From Dioscorea cayenensis subsp. rotundata (Eukaryota; Streptophyta; Magnoliopsida; Dioscoreales; Dioscoreaceae): a stretch of DNA of 64,000 bases. This document shows positions 25,069-41,086 of this stretch, in pieces. Under the pieces are notes generated by a model. It did no database searches, had not been told where the DNA came from, and was given only the letters and a program-made list of their open reading frames with translations. The stretch's first letter is position 1. Every line of letters starts with the position of its first letter. The stretch spans positions 2,604,001 through 2,668,000 of the forward strand of contig NC_052483.1 of the NCBI RefSeq assembly GCF_009730915.1, read 5' to 3'. The position numbers and the translations under genes were made by a program.

Positions 25069-26330
25069 CCGGAATGTGGGGAGTGAGTCGTGAGGACTAA
25101 CCGATCTATAGTTTGGCTTCATCATCATCATCATCTATGGCTACTTAATGTAACATGTATATCATCAGCATCGTCGATGTCGTCGTTGACTGCTGTCTTC
25201 GGTCTCTTATTAGTGTGTAATGTAGATATATATATATACACTTATATAAAGACTCTGAAGCCATTCTGTGATGGCTTTTGGACATTGCCAAGATGATGTA
25301 CTGACTATTCCTGGAAATGGCAATCCCTTCTCTCTGCATTCCTTAATGCACTAGACTTATTCAGGTAGTGTTTCATATTCATCAGCATTATTATTTTTAA
25401 AAAAAAGTCAAATTAAACAGTATATATGTGTTTAAACTGACATGTTTTAATAACCAATAGTGCTATCTGGAGAAAATGCATGCATTTTGAGAGACAAGGG
25501 TGATGAATGGCATGAGAGGTTTGTCTGAAAAGTTTCAATGAGATTTATGTGTAAATGCATGTATTAATTAAATGCTGATGTTGGTTGGGTTGGTGGTCTC
25601 AATCCCATGATAATGCACTCTCTTTGGACCATGCACCAATCAGTTTATATATATATGTGTGTGTATGGCCTTTATTTTCATTTGATTTGATCTGATTTGA
25701 ACACTCAGTTTACTTTCTGTCTACTCATTCAAGAATAATTTTCTGAGACTTCACACCAAATCACAATTTTCTTTGATATATATATATTAGAGAAAAATTA
25801 AAGAAAAATTGAAGTTCACGTTGTGGGGCTTAGAGCCAAGAGATATTTTTGTCTTTTTGAATAATATATAATGGTAATGTTTTTTTTTATATACACTTAT
25901 ATAAATGGATTTTTTTCTTTCAATATTGGTTTTTTATTTTTTATTTTTTAAATGGAAAGAGAATGCTTTTCGATGTTGGAGATCATCATATAAAAAAGTA
26001 TACATTTTTTTTATTAGTTTAGAGGTTTTTTTGTCCGCAGCTGCAACTGGCAAGTGTGAGTATCATCAAATTTTTTAATGTTTTTTAATAAATATGAACA
26101 AATTATGTGTTATATATCAATATATTTGAGTAGATAATTTCTACAATATTACCCTTCACATGTGGTTCAAGCCAGTATCCTCACTAGGATAAACACCCTA
26201 TATAGGAAATTAGACTTGATGTCAAAAATTAAACTATCGTTGGTCCACTGTCATCTACTACAATTAAGCTTTACAACACACACTTGTGCTTTCAATCCGT
26301 GTGAGCTGGAATACAAATCTATCTCTGTGA
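25069..26330. other. 3' UTR then intergenic
   Basis: The first few hundred bases are probably 3' UTR of the SAP30-like gene. The rest is AT-rich with several short (TA)n runs (about 25226, 25647, 25777). No gene is seen. Confidence 0.5.
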
Positions 26331-26335
26331 GCCCC

Positions 26336-28815
26336 ACCCTTTAATTAAATCCTAGCCGTTGATGTGATTTTAATCCTAGCCGTTGTTAATAATTTTAATC
26401 CTAGCCATTGATATTACTAAACTAAATCCTAGCCATTGATTGCTCTTCAGGTCCTTCCGATTTAGATCACCGTTAGGAAAACAAGAAAGACCTAGTCTCA
26501 TCCTTCTCTCCCTATTTGCGGGTGGTATCGGCGACGAGGAAAAGAGAAGGATCTCGTCGTCATGGGTTTGGTTGATTGACTGTCTTTGATGAGGTAAAAC
26601 CCCTCTTCCTTGGATCTTTGAAAAATATTGTAGAATTATTATTGTATGTTAATGTCTGATATTAGTGATGGATGGGTGATTAATTTGTTAGGTTTTAGAT
26701 TTCGTTTTTAATAATGGCAGAAACTCCTCTTCGATTTTAGAGGTCTTAGAGGCCGAATTTGGAGGAGAGTCGAATAAAAAACTTGTAGAGTTCGACGTTT
26801 TATAAATACCTGCAAAATTTCAGAATTTTTGGAGTAGTATTCTGTAAATTATAAATTTTTAGACGCAGGTGACGCGGACAGGATTTTTGTTAAGCCCTTG
26901 AACAGTTTTTGATTAATTTCATAATATTAAGTTCTGATTTAGATTTAGGTTTATATAATAAAGTTATAGAGGACGATTTTATCTTTGACTCTGCAAAATT
27001 TCAGAATTTTTAACCATGTAAATTGTGAGATATGATCAGATTTCTATAAGTGTGCTCAATAATATTTCTGCAGAAAACATAAAGATTGCTTAGCTAATTT
27101 GATGGTCTTGTAAATGGAATTTGGAGAAGAGTAATATAACAAAGTTATATAGTTTGATGTTTTCTAGATACCGGTAAAAATATAGATTCTTTGGATGAGT
27201 ATTTTAAAAGTTATAGCATTATTAGTGTAATTGTGCCCAATGATTTTATTGTGCAGAATCTGAAGTTTGTTTGGTGTTTCTCATTGTCTCAGATGTTTTA
27301 TCTGGTATAGCATAAAATAAGAAAATGATGCATTACTGAGTTATCTGACTACATGTAAAATATTATTGCTTTTGAGATTTTATATTGAGAGATATTCATA
27401 TTTGAAAGGGATACGTCTAAATTATAAGCATTCAGAAATAGTTGGACATTCAATTGAATGTTATAAATTGTGTAGTACTTTAAGTTGTGTGAATTTCGGA
27501 TATGTCATATTGTTAGATGTCTTTTTTCCCAGAATTTTGAAATTTGTGATTTGTAAAAGTGTATGTGAAGTTATGAGGGTTTTAGCACTAATTGATCATG
27601 TTGAAATTATTGATATGACTTTTAGAGTGGGTAATTGCTATTGTAGCCTCGCAATAATTAATATTTGGGAGTGTAGAATAATAGTTGAACTTTTTGCATT
27701 TGTACCCTTCTAAAAATATTTTTGTTTAATACTATTGCTTGTTAGTAGGACATACCAAAGGTGTAAAGTTTGGGAGTATTTTTTGAGGCGTTAATCAGAT
27801 AAGTATCCCACATATAAATCATATTATATGAATATACTTGAGAATTCTAGTTTTGTGAACTTTTGAAATTTTTGAGAAAAATACTGATTATTTATTTATT
27901 TATTATTATTTTTGGAATTATTTTAAATTATTTGAAATTCCGAGTGAGTAATATTTTATTTTGAATTAGAATTATCTGAAAGGATTGAACATCTATTTAA
28001 ATTCAGATTATTTAATTTCTAAAGTTTTAGACAGCTTATTTAAATATGTATTACTTCAATTGTGAATTTCAGATATTTTTTAGTTAATTTTTGATTAATT
28101 ATTATTAATATATTTTTTTTAAATTATCTGTTCATGGTTGGATTAAAATAACTGGTTTATTTTGATATGATAAAAATGGAATCACTCGACTGCAAATTAG
28201 TTGCATTTTGCCCATATGAATTTTGACAATTTATTGTTTTGTGAACATGAAATATTTTGACACAATACTCGTAGTCCCCAAACTAACTTTGCAATAACCC
28301 TGTCACTGAGGTTAAACACTGAATGTATCGACATGTACTCTGATATAGAAATTATAGTTTGCCACCGCTTTTCGTCGGTGAAGAATAACGGCCTCTGATA
28401 AATCTGGCTCGGTTTGGGTCACCGAGGGTAAAAAAAAATGAGTTTTGATAATTCTGGCTAGAATCACCGAGGGTAAATATATGAGTTCTGTCATTTTGTT
28501 TTGATAATAGTTGTTTGGGGGACCTATATGCTTGGTTTTGACATCTGTGTTTATTTGAAATAAATTTGATTTCTGATTTTGATTTTGATAATTTATGATT
28601 TTTGTAAATGATCCCTATAATTTTTTTTAGTGGGTGCTTACTAGACTGTCAAGCTCATAATCTGTTGTTTATTTTTTTTTCATATCAGGAGCTTGATAAA
28701 TCACCACTTGAGAATCGGGTTTTGAGGCCTTGCACATTTACTGGGTCTTGGTCTTGTAGGTGTGTGGTCGTTTGTTAGCGCACCGGGTCTGGCGAGCCGA
28801 GTTCGGGGCGTGACA
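26336..28815 (+). mobile_element. Complete solo LTR (about 2.48 kb) with 5-bp target duplication
   Basis: It starts TGTGAGCCCCACC and ends GTTCGGGGCGTGACA, so the TG...CA ends and short inverted ends (TGTGAGCCCC / TGTCACGCCCC) are present. ATCTC flanks both sides (26331-26335 and 28816-28820). The left part has repeated TAAATCCTAGCCGTTGAT motifs. The middle has three related blocks around TGCAAAATTTCAGAATTTTT (about 26810, 26990, 27180). Near the right end, GTGGGTGCTTACTAGACTGT and AAGCTCATAATC resemble LTR transcript-end regions of plant gypsy elements. No internal retroviral genes are present, so it is a solo LTR, left by recombination between two LTRs. Confidence 0.85.
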
Positions 28816-28843
28816 ATCTCTTCAACAAAATTAACACCTTATA

Positions 28844-29741
28844 CAGGAGACGTAGACGGATTTAGAGGGGGGCAAGGGTGTGCTCAAGCACCCCCTTGCC
28901 CTGTGAATATATATATATATATATTAAAATATTAATAATTATAATTCATACTCATAGTGATACTCTTTATTTATTATTTTTTTTAAATTTTACCCACCTA
29001 AATAAATTAAATAAAAATAATAAAATTACTATATTAAATAAAATTGATGTTAAGTAACAGTAATAAATAATATGGCTAACCAAACATGGATCTTCAAATA
29101 TTTTGTTTTTAAATTTTATATTTAGAAATAGTTTTTTCTTGAACTTTCGATACATAATTGTTAATGTTTTAGGTATCAATGTAAAAAATAGTAATAATAA
29201 ATAACAATAAAAATAAAACCCTATAAAAATTCAATTTTTATTTCAAAATCTCATTGCAGATTGTGAGTTTTCTCTTTTCGCTCAATCTATTTTGAGTTTA
29301 TATTTTATCTTTTAGAGTGATTATTTGTTGTCTAAAAATATTTGATATTTGTTAAATAATTGTTGAATATTTATTAAATATTTGGTTTTTTATTTGGTAT
29401 GAAAATTGTCGTGGATATTTATTGTAATTAATTTTTATGAAATTTTGATTATTCATACATTATTTTTTAAATAATTGTTGCATAAATGAATTTAGATTAT
29501 GAATTTGTGCTAAATTATTTTTTAATTATATTATTTGTTAATTTTGTGTTTAACTGTTAATTAAGTTATTTACTAATTATGTAGATATGATAGGTTTTGT
29601 ACATTTCAACTTAGATGGATGTACATTTTATATTTTTAAAATATTAATTATTATTATCTTAAATTTAAATTAATTAAATTATTTAATATTTATAATTTTT
29701 TTAAATTCAGCACTCCTAAATTTTATTTCCAGTTTCGCCAG
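28844..29741. mobile_element. Candidate TIR element with a strong terminal hairpin
   Basis: The left end CAGGAGACGTAGACGG and the right end (reverse-complemented CCTGGCGAAACTGG) are loosely inverted. Just inside the left end, 28870-28901 forms a near-perfect 15-bp stem (GGGCAAGGGTGTGCT / AGCACCCCCTTGCCC). The interior is AT-rich and non-coding. The style resembles the element at 5839-6352, but no target duplication is seen, so borders are tentative. Confidence 0.35.
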
Positions 29742-30040
29742 GAGAGATCAAACTGCTGTTGATGCACTGCCATCTACTACACATGAGAAGGCTATTAAAT
29801 TTTTTTTTTTCTGATTATTGCTAAAAAAATTTAGTTTTAAATAGTATACATGTAATTATTAAAGAATTCCCTGCAACTCTTTTGAAGGAGGGGCTTTATA
29901 GGGTTTTCAGAAAAATAATAGGGACCAACAGAGTGCTTTTCAGAATTTCCTAGAAAGAGAAGGAGGTAAGTGTAAAAATATACCATATTTCTCCTAAATT
30001 TCCCAAAAATCAAAGCCCAACCTCTCCTTCACTTCCCTCA

Positions 30041-33000
30041 ATGCCCTCCAATGGCGGCCTCCTCCCCAAACTCCGGCCTCGCCGGCGATCCAAGAAGCCG
30101 GCCACCACCGTCGCCGATGAAACTCCTCCCTCCCCGCCGGTCTACATGCGCACTACCATCTCCTCCATCTCCAATCTCCTCCGCTACTCCCCCTGGTCCT
30201 CAGCTCAGTCCCAACTCCACCTCCTCCCCATCCGCTGGGACTCCTTCACCATCAACCAAGTCCTCAAGACCCACCCTCCCATGGAGAAATCCTGGCTTTT
30301 CTTCAATTGGGCCTCAAAGCTCCCTTCTTTCAAGCACGATCACTTCACGTACACCACTATGCTCGATATCTTTGGCGAGGCTGGCAGAATCCAGTCCATG
30401 CTTCGCGTTTTTCAGGACATGGAGGAGAAGGGAATCGCTGCTGATGCCGCCACCTACACCTCTCTGATGCATTGGATGGGGAAAGCTGGGGACTTTGATG
30501 GGGCTGTGAAGGCTTGGGAGGAGATGAGGTCCAGAGGGTGCCGCCCCACTATTGTCTCTTATACGGCGTTCATCAAGGTGCTGTTCGACCATGGGCGGCC
30601 GAGGGAGGCGGCTAGGGTTTATAAGGAGATGCTGGAGGTTGGGTTGACTCCCAATTGCCAAACTTATACGGTGCTGATGGAGTATCTAGCCGGAGAAGGT
30701 GAAAATATCCTCCTTGTTCTAGTGCTTAGTATTTTAATTGATCAGTATTGCCCTTTTATTAAATAGAGTATCTTTGTTCCAATTGCATAGAATTGTTGTT
30801 GTTGGTGTTGGCACACTTGCGGATTGATATCATTTGTAGATACTAACTTCATTAATGTTGCCTTGCATTTCATAGATTTAGATGCAAAACTAATACCTTT
30901 AGCATGTTAGCGAGGAAAAGTATAGAAGCGGTGCTTCAAGATGAAAGTCGGAGATTTGTAGAACACATATTTTAGGCATAGTAATTGTTGCTGATTTTGA
31001 TTAGTTAGTGTTTGCCATTAAATTGTAGTGGTTTTGTATTTGATGTCATCACCTTTTAACTCTAATACTATTGAGAAAGGTCTCATCTTTAGCTTTAAAG
31101 GGTTTCAAAGGGTGAAGTTAAACATATAAGTTGAAGGACAAAAGAAGATTTTGGCAATTGACAAGAGCTGGGAAGATAATTGAGACTAATTTAGAGTATA
31201 AAAAAATGCTAAAGAAAGTTATAAAAAAAGTGATTTGACCTTGTAATATTTGGGATGTATGCTATAATTTTCTATAATCCTAGGGTATGACTTGATCTCT
31301 GAACATTGCATTTCATTCATTTCTACAGATAAACTGAAATCCCATGGTCTGAAAATCTCTCATTATCAGATGTGAACATTGGTGAGTATTCAAAGCCAAG
31401 TTTCAGTTTTTTGGCATGGTTCTGGAATGTTTCACAGAAAACACTTTAGTAGTACCTCCAATAATTTCAGTGAAGTGTATGTATCATCATCACTTCATTT
31501 ATGTAGAAAATGGATCCACGGTGTGCCAGTATTAGAACAATTGTCGTGATTCCCTGGCTAAAGTATAATACATTCATAGTTAACTGTTAACTGTTAGCAG
31601 CTTTATTTAGGTTGACTTTTTCTTTTTTATCAGAACTCCTGTTGGCTTGTTGATTTTTGAAAAAGGTATTATGAGCCAAACTTTCTCGCTCCATGTAATT
31701 TTCTGGGGAGCACTTTTCATGCAGATGCTCACAGATCTTTCCCGATCTTGAGGGTTTTTTTTTTCTTTCTTTTTCTTCCTCATATTGGACAGATCAAATT
31801 GGAATTGTGTTCATCTTATGTTATAAAACAAGGGCAGTGCCTTTGCATTTTGCATTCGTATTCTCAGGTTATCACTTGTTTCATTTTGCTTATTTTATTT
31901 CTTTAGATAAGATATGGTACAATTAATCAATTATATTTCGTGCATTTGTAGGGTAATTATAGATAAGGTTATTAGCTTTTCTCCTTTCAACTCGCTAATG
32001 TTGAGACTGTAAATCAATTACAACTGTCGTGTTTGTTTGTTCTTAGGTAAATTTGATGCTGTCCTTGAGGTAATGAACAAAATGCAAGAAGTAGGAATAC
32101 ACCCTGACAAAGCTATGTGCAATATTCTTGTCCAAAAATGTTCTAAAGCTGGAGAAACATCAGTGATGGCTCAAATTCTGCAATTCATGAAGGAGAACTT
32201 CATTGTTCTGCGTCGTCCTGTATTTTTGGAAGCACTAGAAGCTCTTAAGATATCTGGGGAAAGTGATCACCTCCTCCGAGAAGTCAATCCCCATCTGTCT
32301 TGTGAAGGCATGGTAGAGGAAATCACAGATTCTGAATCAACTGTTACTGATATGAGTTCTGAAATCGATAGAGGAATTATCATCAATCTGTTGGCTATGC
32401 GAAATTTTGTTGCGATAGAGCATATATTAAGCGAGTCGCTTCATAGAAACCTATTACTCGATTCCAATATTATATCTGCTGTTGTTCATACCAATTATGC
32501 AACCCATAGGTCAACTGGTGCACTAACAGCATTTGAGTATTGCATAAAGATGAGGCAAATACTCGATAAATCAGCATATATCTCCCTGCTTGGTCTGTCC
32601 ATTAGAAGTGGATTGTATCAGAAGGTCTTGGAGATTGTTGAAGAGATGGTTCGAGCTAATATTTGCCTGGGAACATATCTAGTGTCTCTCTTGATATACA
32701 AGCTTGGCTGTTCTGGGTTTCCATCTTTTTCCGAGAAGTTATATTATTTGTGTTCCACAGACCAGAATTCTGCTACTTGTACAGCATTAATAAGTGCCTA
32801 TTTGCAAGCTGGTGAAGTTGAAAAAGGTCTTGATGTCTATTCAAGAATGAGAAATGAAGGAATGCCTGTCTCGGTTGGCACATATGCAGCACTTATTGTT
32901 GGTTTAGAGCAAGCAGGTCAGCCTCGAGATGCAGAAGTTTACCGAAAAGAAAAGAAGAGACTTGAATGGTGTTATCATTCTCGAGGAACTGCATCATTAG

Positions 33001-33077
33001 AAGAAATTTTGTGCAACTGTTTATTTGATGGGGGCTATTTTTTGCATATAATGGTTAGGCAACATTCAATAGTTTGA
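30041..33077 (+). CDS. Pentatricopeptide repeat protein (At2g01390-like, P type)
   Basis: Two exons, 30041-30698 and 32047-33077, join in phase 1 (GAGAAG|GTGAAA ... TTCTTAG|GTAAAT) to give 562 residues. PPR units of about 35 residues are clear: FTYTTMLDIFGEAGRIQSM, ATYTSLMHWMGKAGDFDGA, VSYTAFIKVLFDHGRPREAA and QTYTVLMEYLAGEGKFDAV, then ATCTALISAYLQAGEVEKG and GTYAALIVGLEQAGQPRDA. The motif TINQVLKTHPPMEKSWLFFN and the RKEKKRLE tail recall Arabidopsis At2g01390 (EMB3111). P-type PPRs bind organelle RNA in a sequence-specific way; the target is unknown here. The Arg/Lys/Pro-rich N-terminus could be an organelle presequence. No DYW or E domain is present. The first exon is GC-rich; the second is AT-rich. 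Confidence 0.88.
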
Positions 33078-36982
<3,905 letters not shown>

Positions 36983-37714
36983 GCTTTGAAAGGATTGTAC
37001 AAGCTTATGCTGTATGGCTTGTAAAACTTTGTAAGTAGGTTGAAGTGATTGTTTGGAGGTGAGAAAAACTGAAGAAACTTGAGAGGTTTTACACTTTTTT
37101 AGTTTGTTTTGAATGAAGCCATTTCTGAATATATGGCTATAGAAATGTATAGACATCATATACGAATGTAAAAAATCTACGATTTGAACTTGCTCAATTT
37201 ACAGTTTACATTGTCCGAATTGTGATTGCCGTGTCATCGAATGCTTGTTATGTTACTCCATTCGAAAGTGTTTTGATTTACAGGTTGAATGGAATGGATT
37301 TATGAGCAAATTTTCGGTTTCTTGCTCCCTCAATTGGTGACATGTTGTAATTCATACAGGATTGGACAGTGCTGAGGATTGATTGTTATAAAATCTAATG
37401 AAGAAGAAGAGGAAGAAGATATATATTTGGGAACATGGTTTGGGTTCCACAATACATTATTAGCCATGTGAGTCTCTTCAGTGATCCAGCGAACCATAGA
37501 TCCCAAGCTTGAGTTGCATCTTTCAATGTTTGCCAGATTGCCATCTTTCAAGGACCACCATTTAATTTTTTCATTAGGGGTTCACAGTATCAACACATGC
37601 ATTCTGTATACACATCAATATTCATACAAATTATGTTTTTTTATTGACTAAACTTGCCAATTTATTGATAAACTTTTAAAATAGATAGTAATGTTTGTAG
37701 GTTAATTTTTTTTT
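36983..37714. other. RuvB-like 2 3' UTR and spacer
   Basis: A likely 3' UTR runs to about 37170, followed by AT-rich spacer. No gene is seen. Confidence 0.5.
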
Positions 37715-38036
37715 GTGATAAATCACTTGAACTTTGGTTAAATATCATTTTGATCACGGAATTTTGATTTATTTCGAAATGCTCACTAAAGTTACTAATC
37801 ATTTCAATTACAGGTCATCCGATAAATTAGCATATTCATTAGCTGATGTGGAGACCAAGAAAATCTAATAAGTGCATCATCAAAGAGTAATCTATGGTCT
37901 CTTATCAGCTAATGAAGATGTTAATCCATCTGATGATATGCCGATAAAATAATTAGTAATTTTTGTGAGCATATTGAAACAAATAAAATTTCCGTGTTCA
38001 AAATGATATTTGACGAAAGTTATAGTCTATTTAAAT
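37715..38036. mobile_element. Fold-back element (about 320 bp)
   Basis: The left arm contains AAATATCATTTTGATCACGG and GAAATGCTCACTAAAGTTAC. The reverse complement of the right arm contains AAATATCATTTTGAACACGG and CAATATGCTCACAAAAATTA. Pairing continues through ATTAGCTGATGTGGAGACC and its partner near 37898-37910. Non-coding. Confidence 0.75.
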
Positions 38037-38493
38037 AGGATTAATCATTATAATATAATATGATTTATTTATCAGTTTACTATTTGGACTGTTTTTAATA
38101 GTAAGTTTTTTACTTCGTCCACTTATTATATGTATCCATAGGAACTTCTAATGATTAGACAAAAGATTTAAAATTGTCTAATTTTTTTTATAGTTTTTCC
38201 TTAATCTAATTATTAACACTTGAATAAAGACATCTCAACTCTTGTAAAAGCAATACGGAAATACGAAAAAACACACACATGCATGCATGCTTGCACGTGC
38301 GAAAGAGAGCGTGTGCATGCGAGCCAATTGCACGTGCATGCATGTGAGTGACCACTGATTGGTAGCACATGCAAAGAAAAAGAAAAAAAAAACAATACAT
38401 ATTGAGATGATAAATAAACACCATCTCTCTCCATACATGCTTTGGAATGCTGTTCAATTGCTGTAAAAAAAACAGACAAATAATGAGGGAAAA

Positions 38494-38816
38494 AATAATA
38501 CCTGAATTGGTCCTCTATTTTTCTTTTTTATAGTTCTTTTATTAAAAAATGCTCTAAATTAGTTCTTCTACTCTTGAAAATGAACCCATTTAGTCTCTCT
38601 ATTCTTAATTTTTTCCTATCTAATTTTTTATTTTTAAAAATATAAAAATTAATTGGGTCACTAGTCTTGAAAAAATAGGAATTAATTAAGTCATTTTCAA
38701 GTATAAAAAGATTAAGTAGGTATATTTTTAAGAGTAGAGGTATTAGTTGGTAGCATTTCTGAGCAGAGGAATAAAAAAAAAAGAGAAAAGTAATAGGATC
38801 AATTCAGGTATTATAT
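38494..38816. mobile_element. Fold-back MITE (about 320 bp)
   Basis: The ends are AATAATACCTGAATTGGTCC and, reverse-complemented, AATATAATACCTGAATTGAT, so about 15 terminal bases match. Inner arms also pair (CTACTCTTGAAAATGAACCC against the segment around 38690-38745). Non-coding, T-rich left arm and A-rich right arm. Confidence 0.75.
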
Positions 38817-39203
38817 TTATTGAACAATATTTTAAATATAATTTAAAAAAAAAAAAACTAAATTAATAAACAGTGAAAAAGGTTTAGAAATTCAAAGGAG
38901 TTTGGAATGTGATTTTGGGAACAGTGAGATGTTGGTTCCATACATCCCTCCCAAGATTCTCATCCAACATGATGGACTGCTGTGAGGCAGGACTTTATTG
39001 TTTCTTTGGTACAACTTCCTCTCAATGCTTTGCCTTCTCTGACTTCCTCTCTCTCTCTTTATCCAACTCCATTTCATTTTCTCTCTTTATTAATTATTAC
39101 AACAAAATTCCATTCTTTTTTTCAAACTTCATATTATTGTAATGTTTCTCTACTTTATAATAGCCTTCATCATCTGCCAACAGTACATAATTTATTTGGC
39201 AAA

Positions 39204-39239
<36 letters not shown>

Positions 39240-40419
39240 TAAATGAGAGCATGACAATTCCAAAGGAGACAGCCTTGGAGGGCCAAAAACAATTAAGAAT
39301 GGAGGGTGTGTGACCTTGCAAGCATATTCAATTCACATCATGTAGTCAAGTATGGAGAATCTTCATGCAGGATCTCTGCCTTCAAATCCTTCTTCTTCTC
39401 ATACCCCACACTCAAAAATCTTCATTATATGTATATATATATATATATATGAGTTTATCTGTTTATCGATAATACGAAAAATTATAATCTGAGTAGCTCG
39501 AATACGAAAAATGAAGTTATAGAACATACCAAACTTGGTTGTGCTTATAAAAGTAACAGATTTAAATGAATCAGAGTAAATGAATTGGATTTGAATTTTG
39601 GGAGAATTATTAAAGTGATGAATATAAACTTAAAACAAGTAATGGTTTGCACTAATAAAAGGGCAGCATCTAAGGACCTTGTCCTCAAACATAGAGACAC
39701 AAGTCTTTTCTAGAACCCAAAGATCCCCTTCATTGAAAACAAATGGGAAGGTTAAGGCCATGCACTCTCTCTTTCTCCCTTTGCATAAACAATACCATGT
39801 GCATGATGTATCCAAAGTTTCCACATTTATCCCTCTCTTTCTATTCCATCTAACCTTGCTGGCATCCCTATTTCTGGAAACTTTCACCCCTGATGTTTTT
39901 CCACTGTGAGCTAATGATCCTAATCTTAATGCTCTCTCTCTCTCTCACTCACTGACTTTCATGAATCACTACTGCATTTCAGAGCTTGCATGCTCATCAT
40001 CAATGGAGGTAGTTGAGTTTCAACCTGTTTTTTGAATGTCCTCAAAACAAGCAGAGGCTGAAAGTGACAACTATTCTACTTTGCATATTCAATGTGCAAT
40101 GCAAATGAAAGAGAAAAAAAAAACAAAGATACAATTTTTATTTCCTTGAGAGGAAAAAAATGGGAAGAAAAACAAGAAGAGATCTCTTTGGAGATGTTTT
40201 GCATTTTTCTTTAGCACCATTTGTTTTTCCCACCTTCTTCTTTCCCACCACATCCCTGTTAGCACAAATCAAACCAAAAGAAATCACTCATTTTGTTAAC
40301 AAATAAACAAGTAGTTAATTAACAAGTAGCTAAAAAGTATTTAATCTTTTCTTACTGAAGTTTTCTCTGAATGAATGAATGGAGAACTCTTCCTCTGTTT
40401 TGAGAAAACAAACACAATG
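38817..40419. other. Intergenic
   Basis: CT-rich stretches (about 39040-39090, 39935-39955) and (TA)n runs at about 39208-39236 and 39430-39451. No gene is supported; short open frames lack recognisable motifs. Confidence 0.5.
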
Positions 40420-41037
40420 TTAGCAAAAAGAACAACATGTACATATAACATAATAATAAACATTAGTAGAGAATGTTACATTGAAATGAGTAGCAGAAAA
40501 ACAAGAAGAGAACTCCAAACTCATGCTGCTATTGAAGCTAGTCTGCAAAGGAAAAGCATATAGGTTAAGAAACAGAAACAAATAAACATTAATGAAGAAA
40601 TTAAGCTAAAAGAAAACCTTGGAGAAGGTGAGAAGAGGAGAGCTAGCAGTATCATCAAGAAAAGAAGAGAGGTCTTGTTTCTGTGATACTTGTTGCTGTT
40701 TCTCTCCCTCAACTCTCCTTCTCTTTCCATCAGAGAAGAAGTAACAATGGTGATGACACTCCTCTTCTCCATGGTGATGTGGTGGACCAGAAGATGCATC
40801 TGAGACCATAGAAAGGTCCTCTTCCTCCTCCTCCTCCTCTTCTTCTTCTTCTACCTCTTCTTCTTGTTCCTCTGCTTGTACTTGTTCTTGAAGATGATGA
40901 GAAGAAGGTTTTAAGAAAGGAAGATGATGTTGTTTGTCAAAGGAGTGGTCTAAATACATTGTCCAACCAGACTGGCAGCCACTAGTGCACTCAGAGCTAT
41001 CTCCTTGAGCTTCTTCCCATCTTCCCATTCTCAGCAT
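40420..41037 (-). CDS. SOB FIVE-LIKE (SOFL) family protein
   Basis: Two exons on the minus strand, 41037-40618 and 40542-40420, joined in phase 0 (TCCAAG|GTTTTC ... TTTGCAG|ACTAGC), give 180 residues. Both family signatures are present: motif A SGCQSGWTMYLDHS (19-32) and motif B EEDLSMVSDASSGPPHH (72-88). A Glu run of about 11-13 residues lies just before motif B. A basic KRRR near residue 105 could be a nuclear signal. The C-terminal part includes SSFLDDTASSPLLTFSK and, from exon 2, FSATHF, a block I associate with this family. SOFL proteins in Arabidopsis raise cytokinin levels; the biochemical activity is unknown. Likely nuclear or cytoplasmic. No other gene is close. Confidence 0.85.
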
Positions 41038-41040
41038 TGG

Positions 41041-41086
41041 TGTCTAGTGTCCAATGTCTAATGTCTACTGTCTAGTGTCTAGTGTA
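41041..41086. repeat. Short tandem repeats of GTCTA(G/A)TGT in the SOFL leader
   Basis: TGTCTAGTGT, CCAATGTCTA, ATGTCTACTG and TCTAGTGTCT follow one another within 46 bases, directly upstream of the SOFL start codon. Five copies of GTCTA are present. Confidence 0.8.

Noticed and set aside
27366..27713. 115-codon frame inside the solo LTR
   Set aside because: LTR sequence with no retroelement protein similarity.
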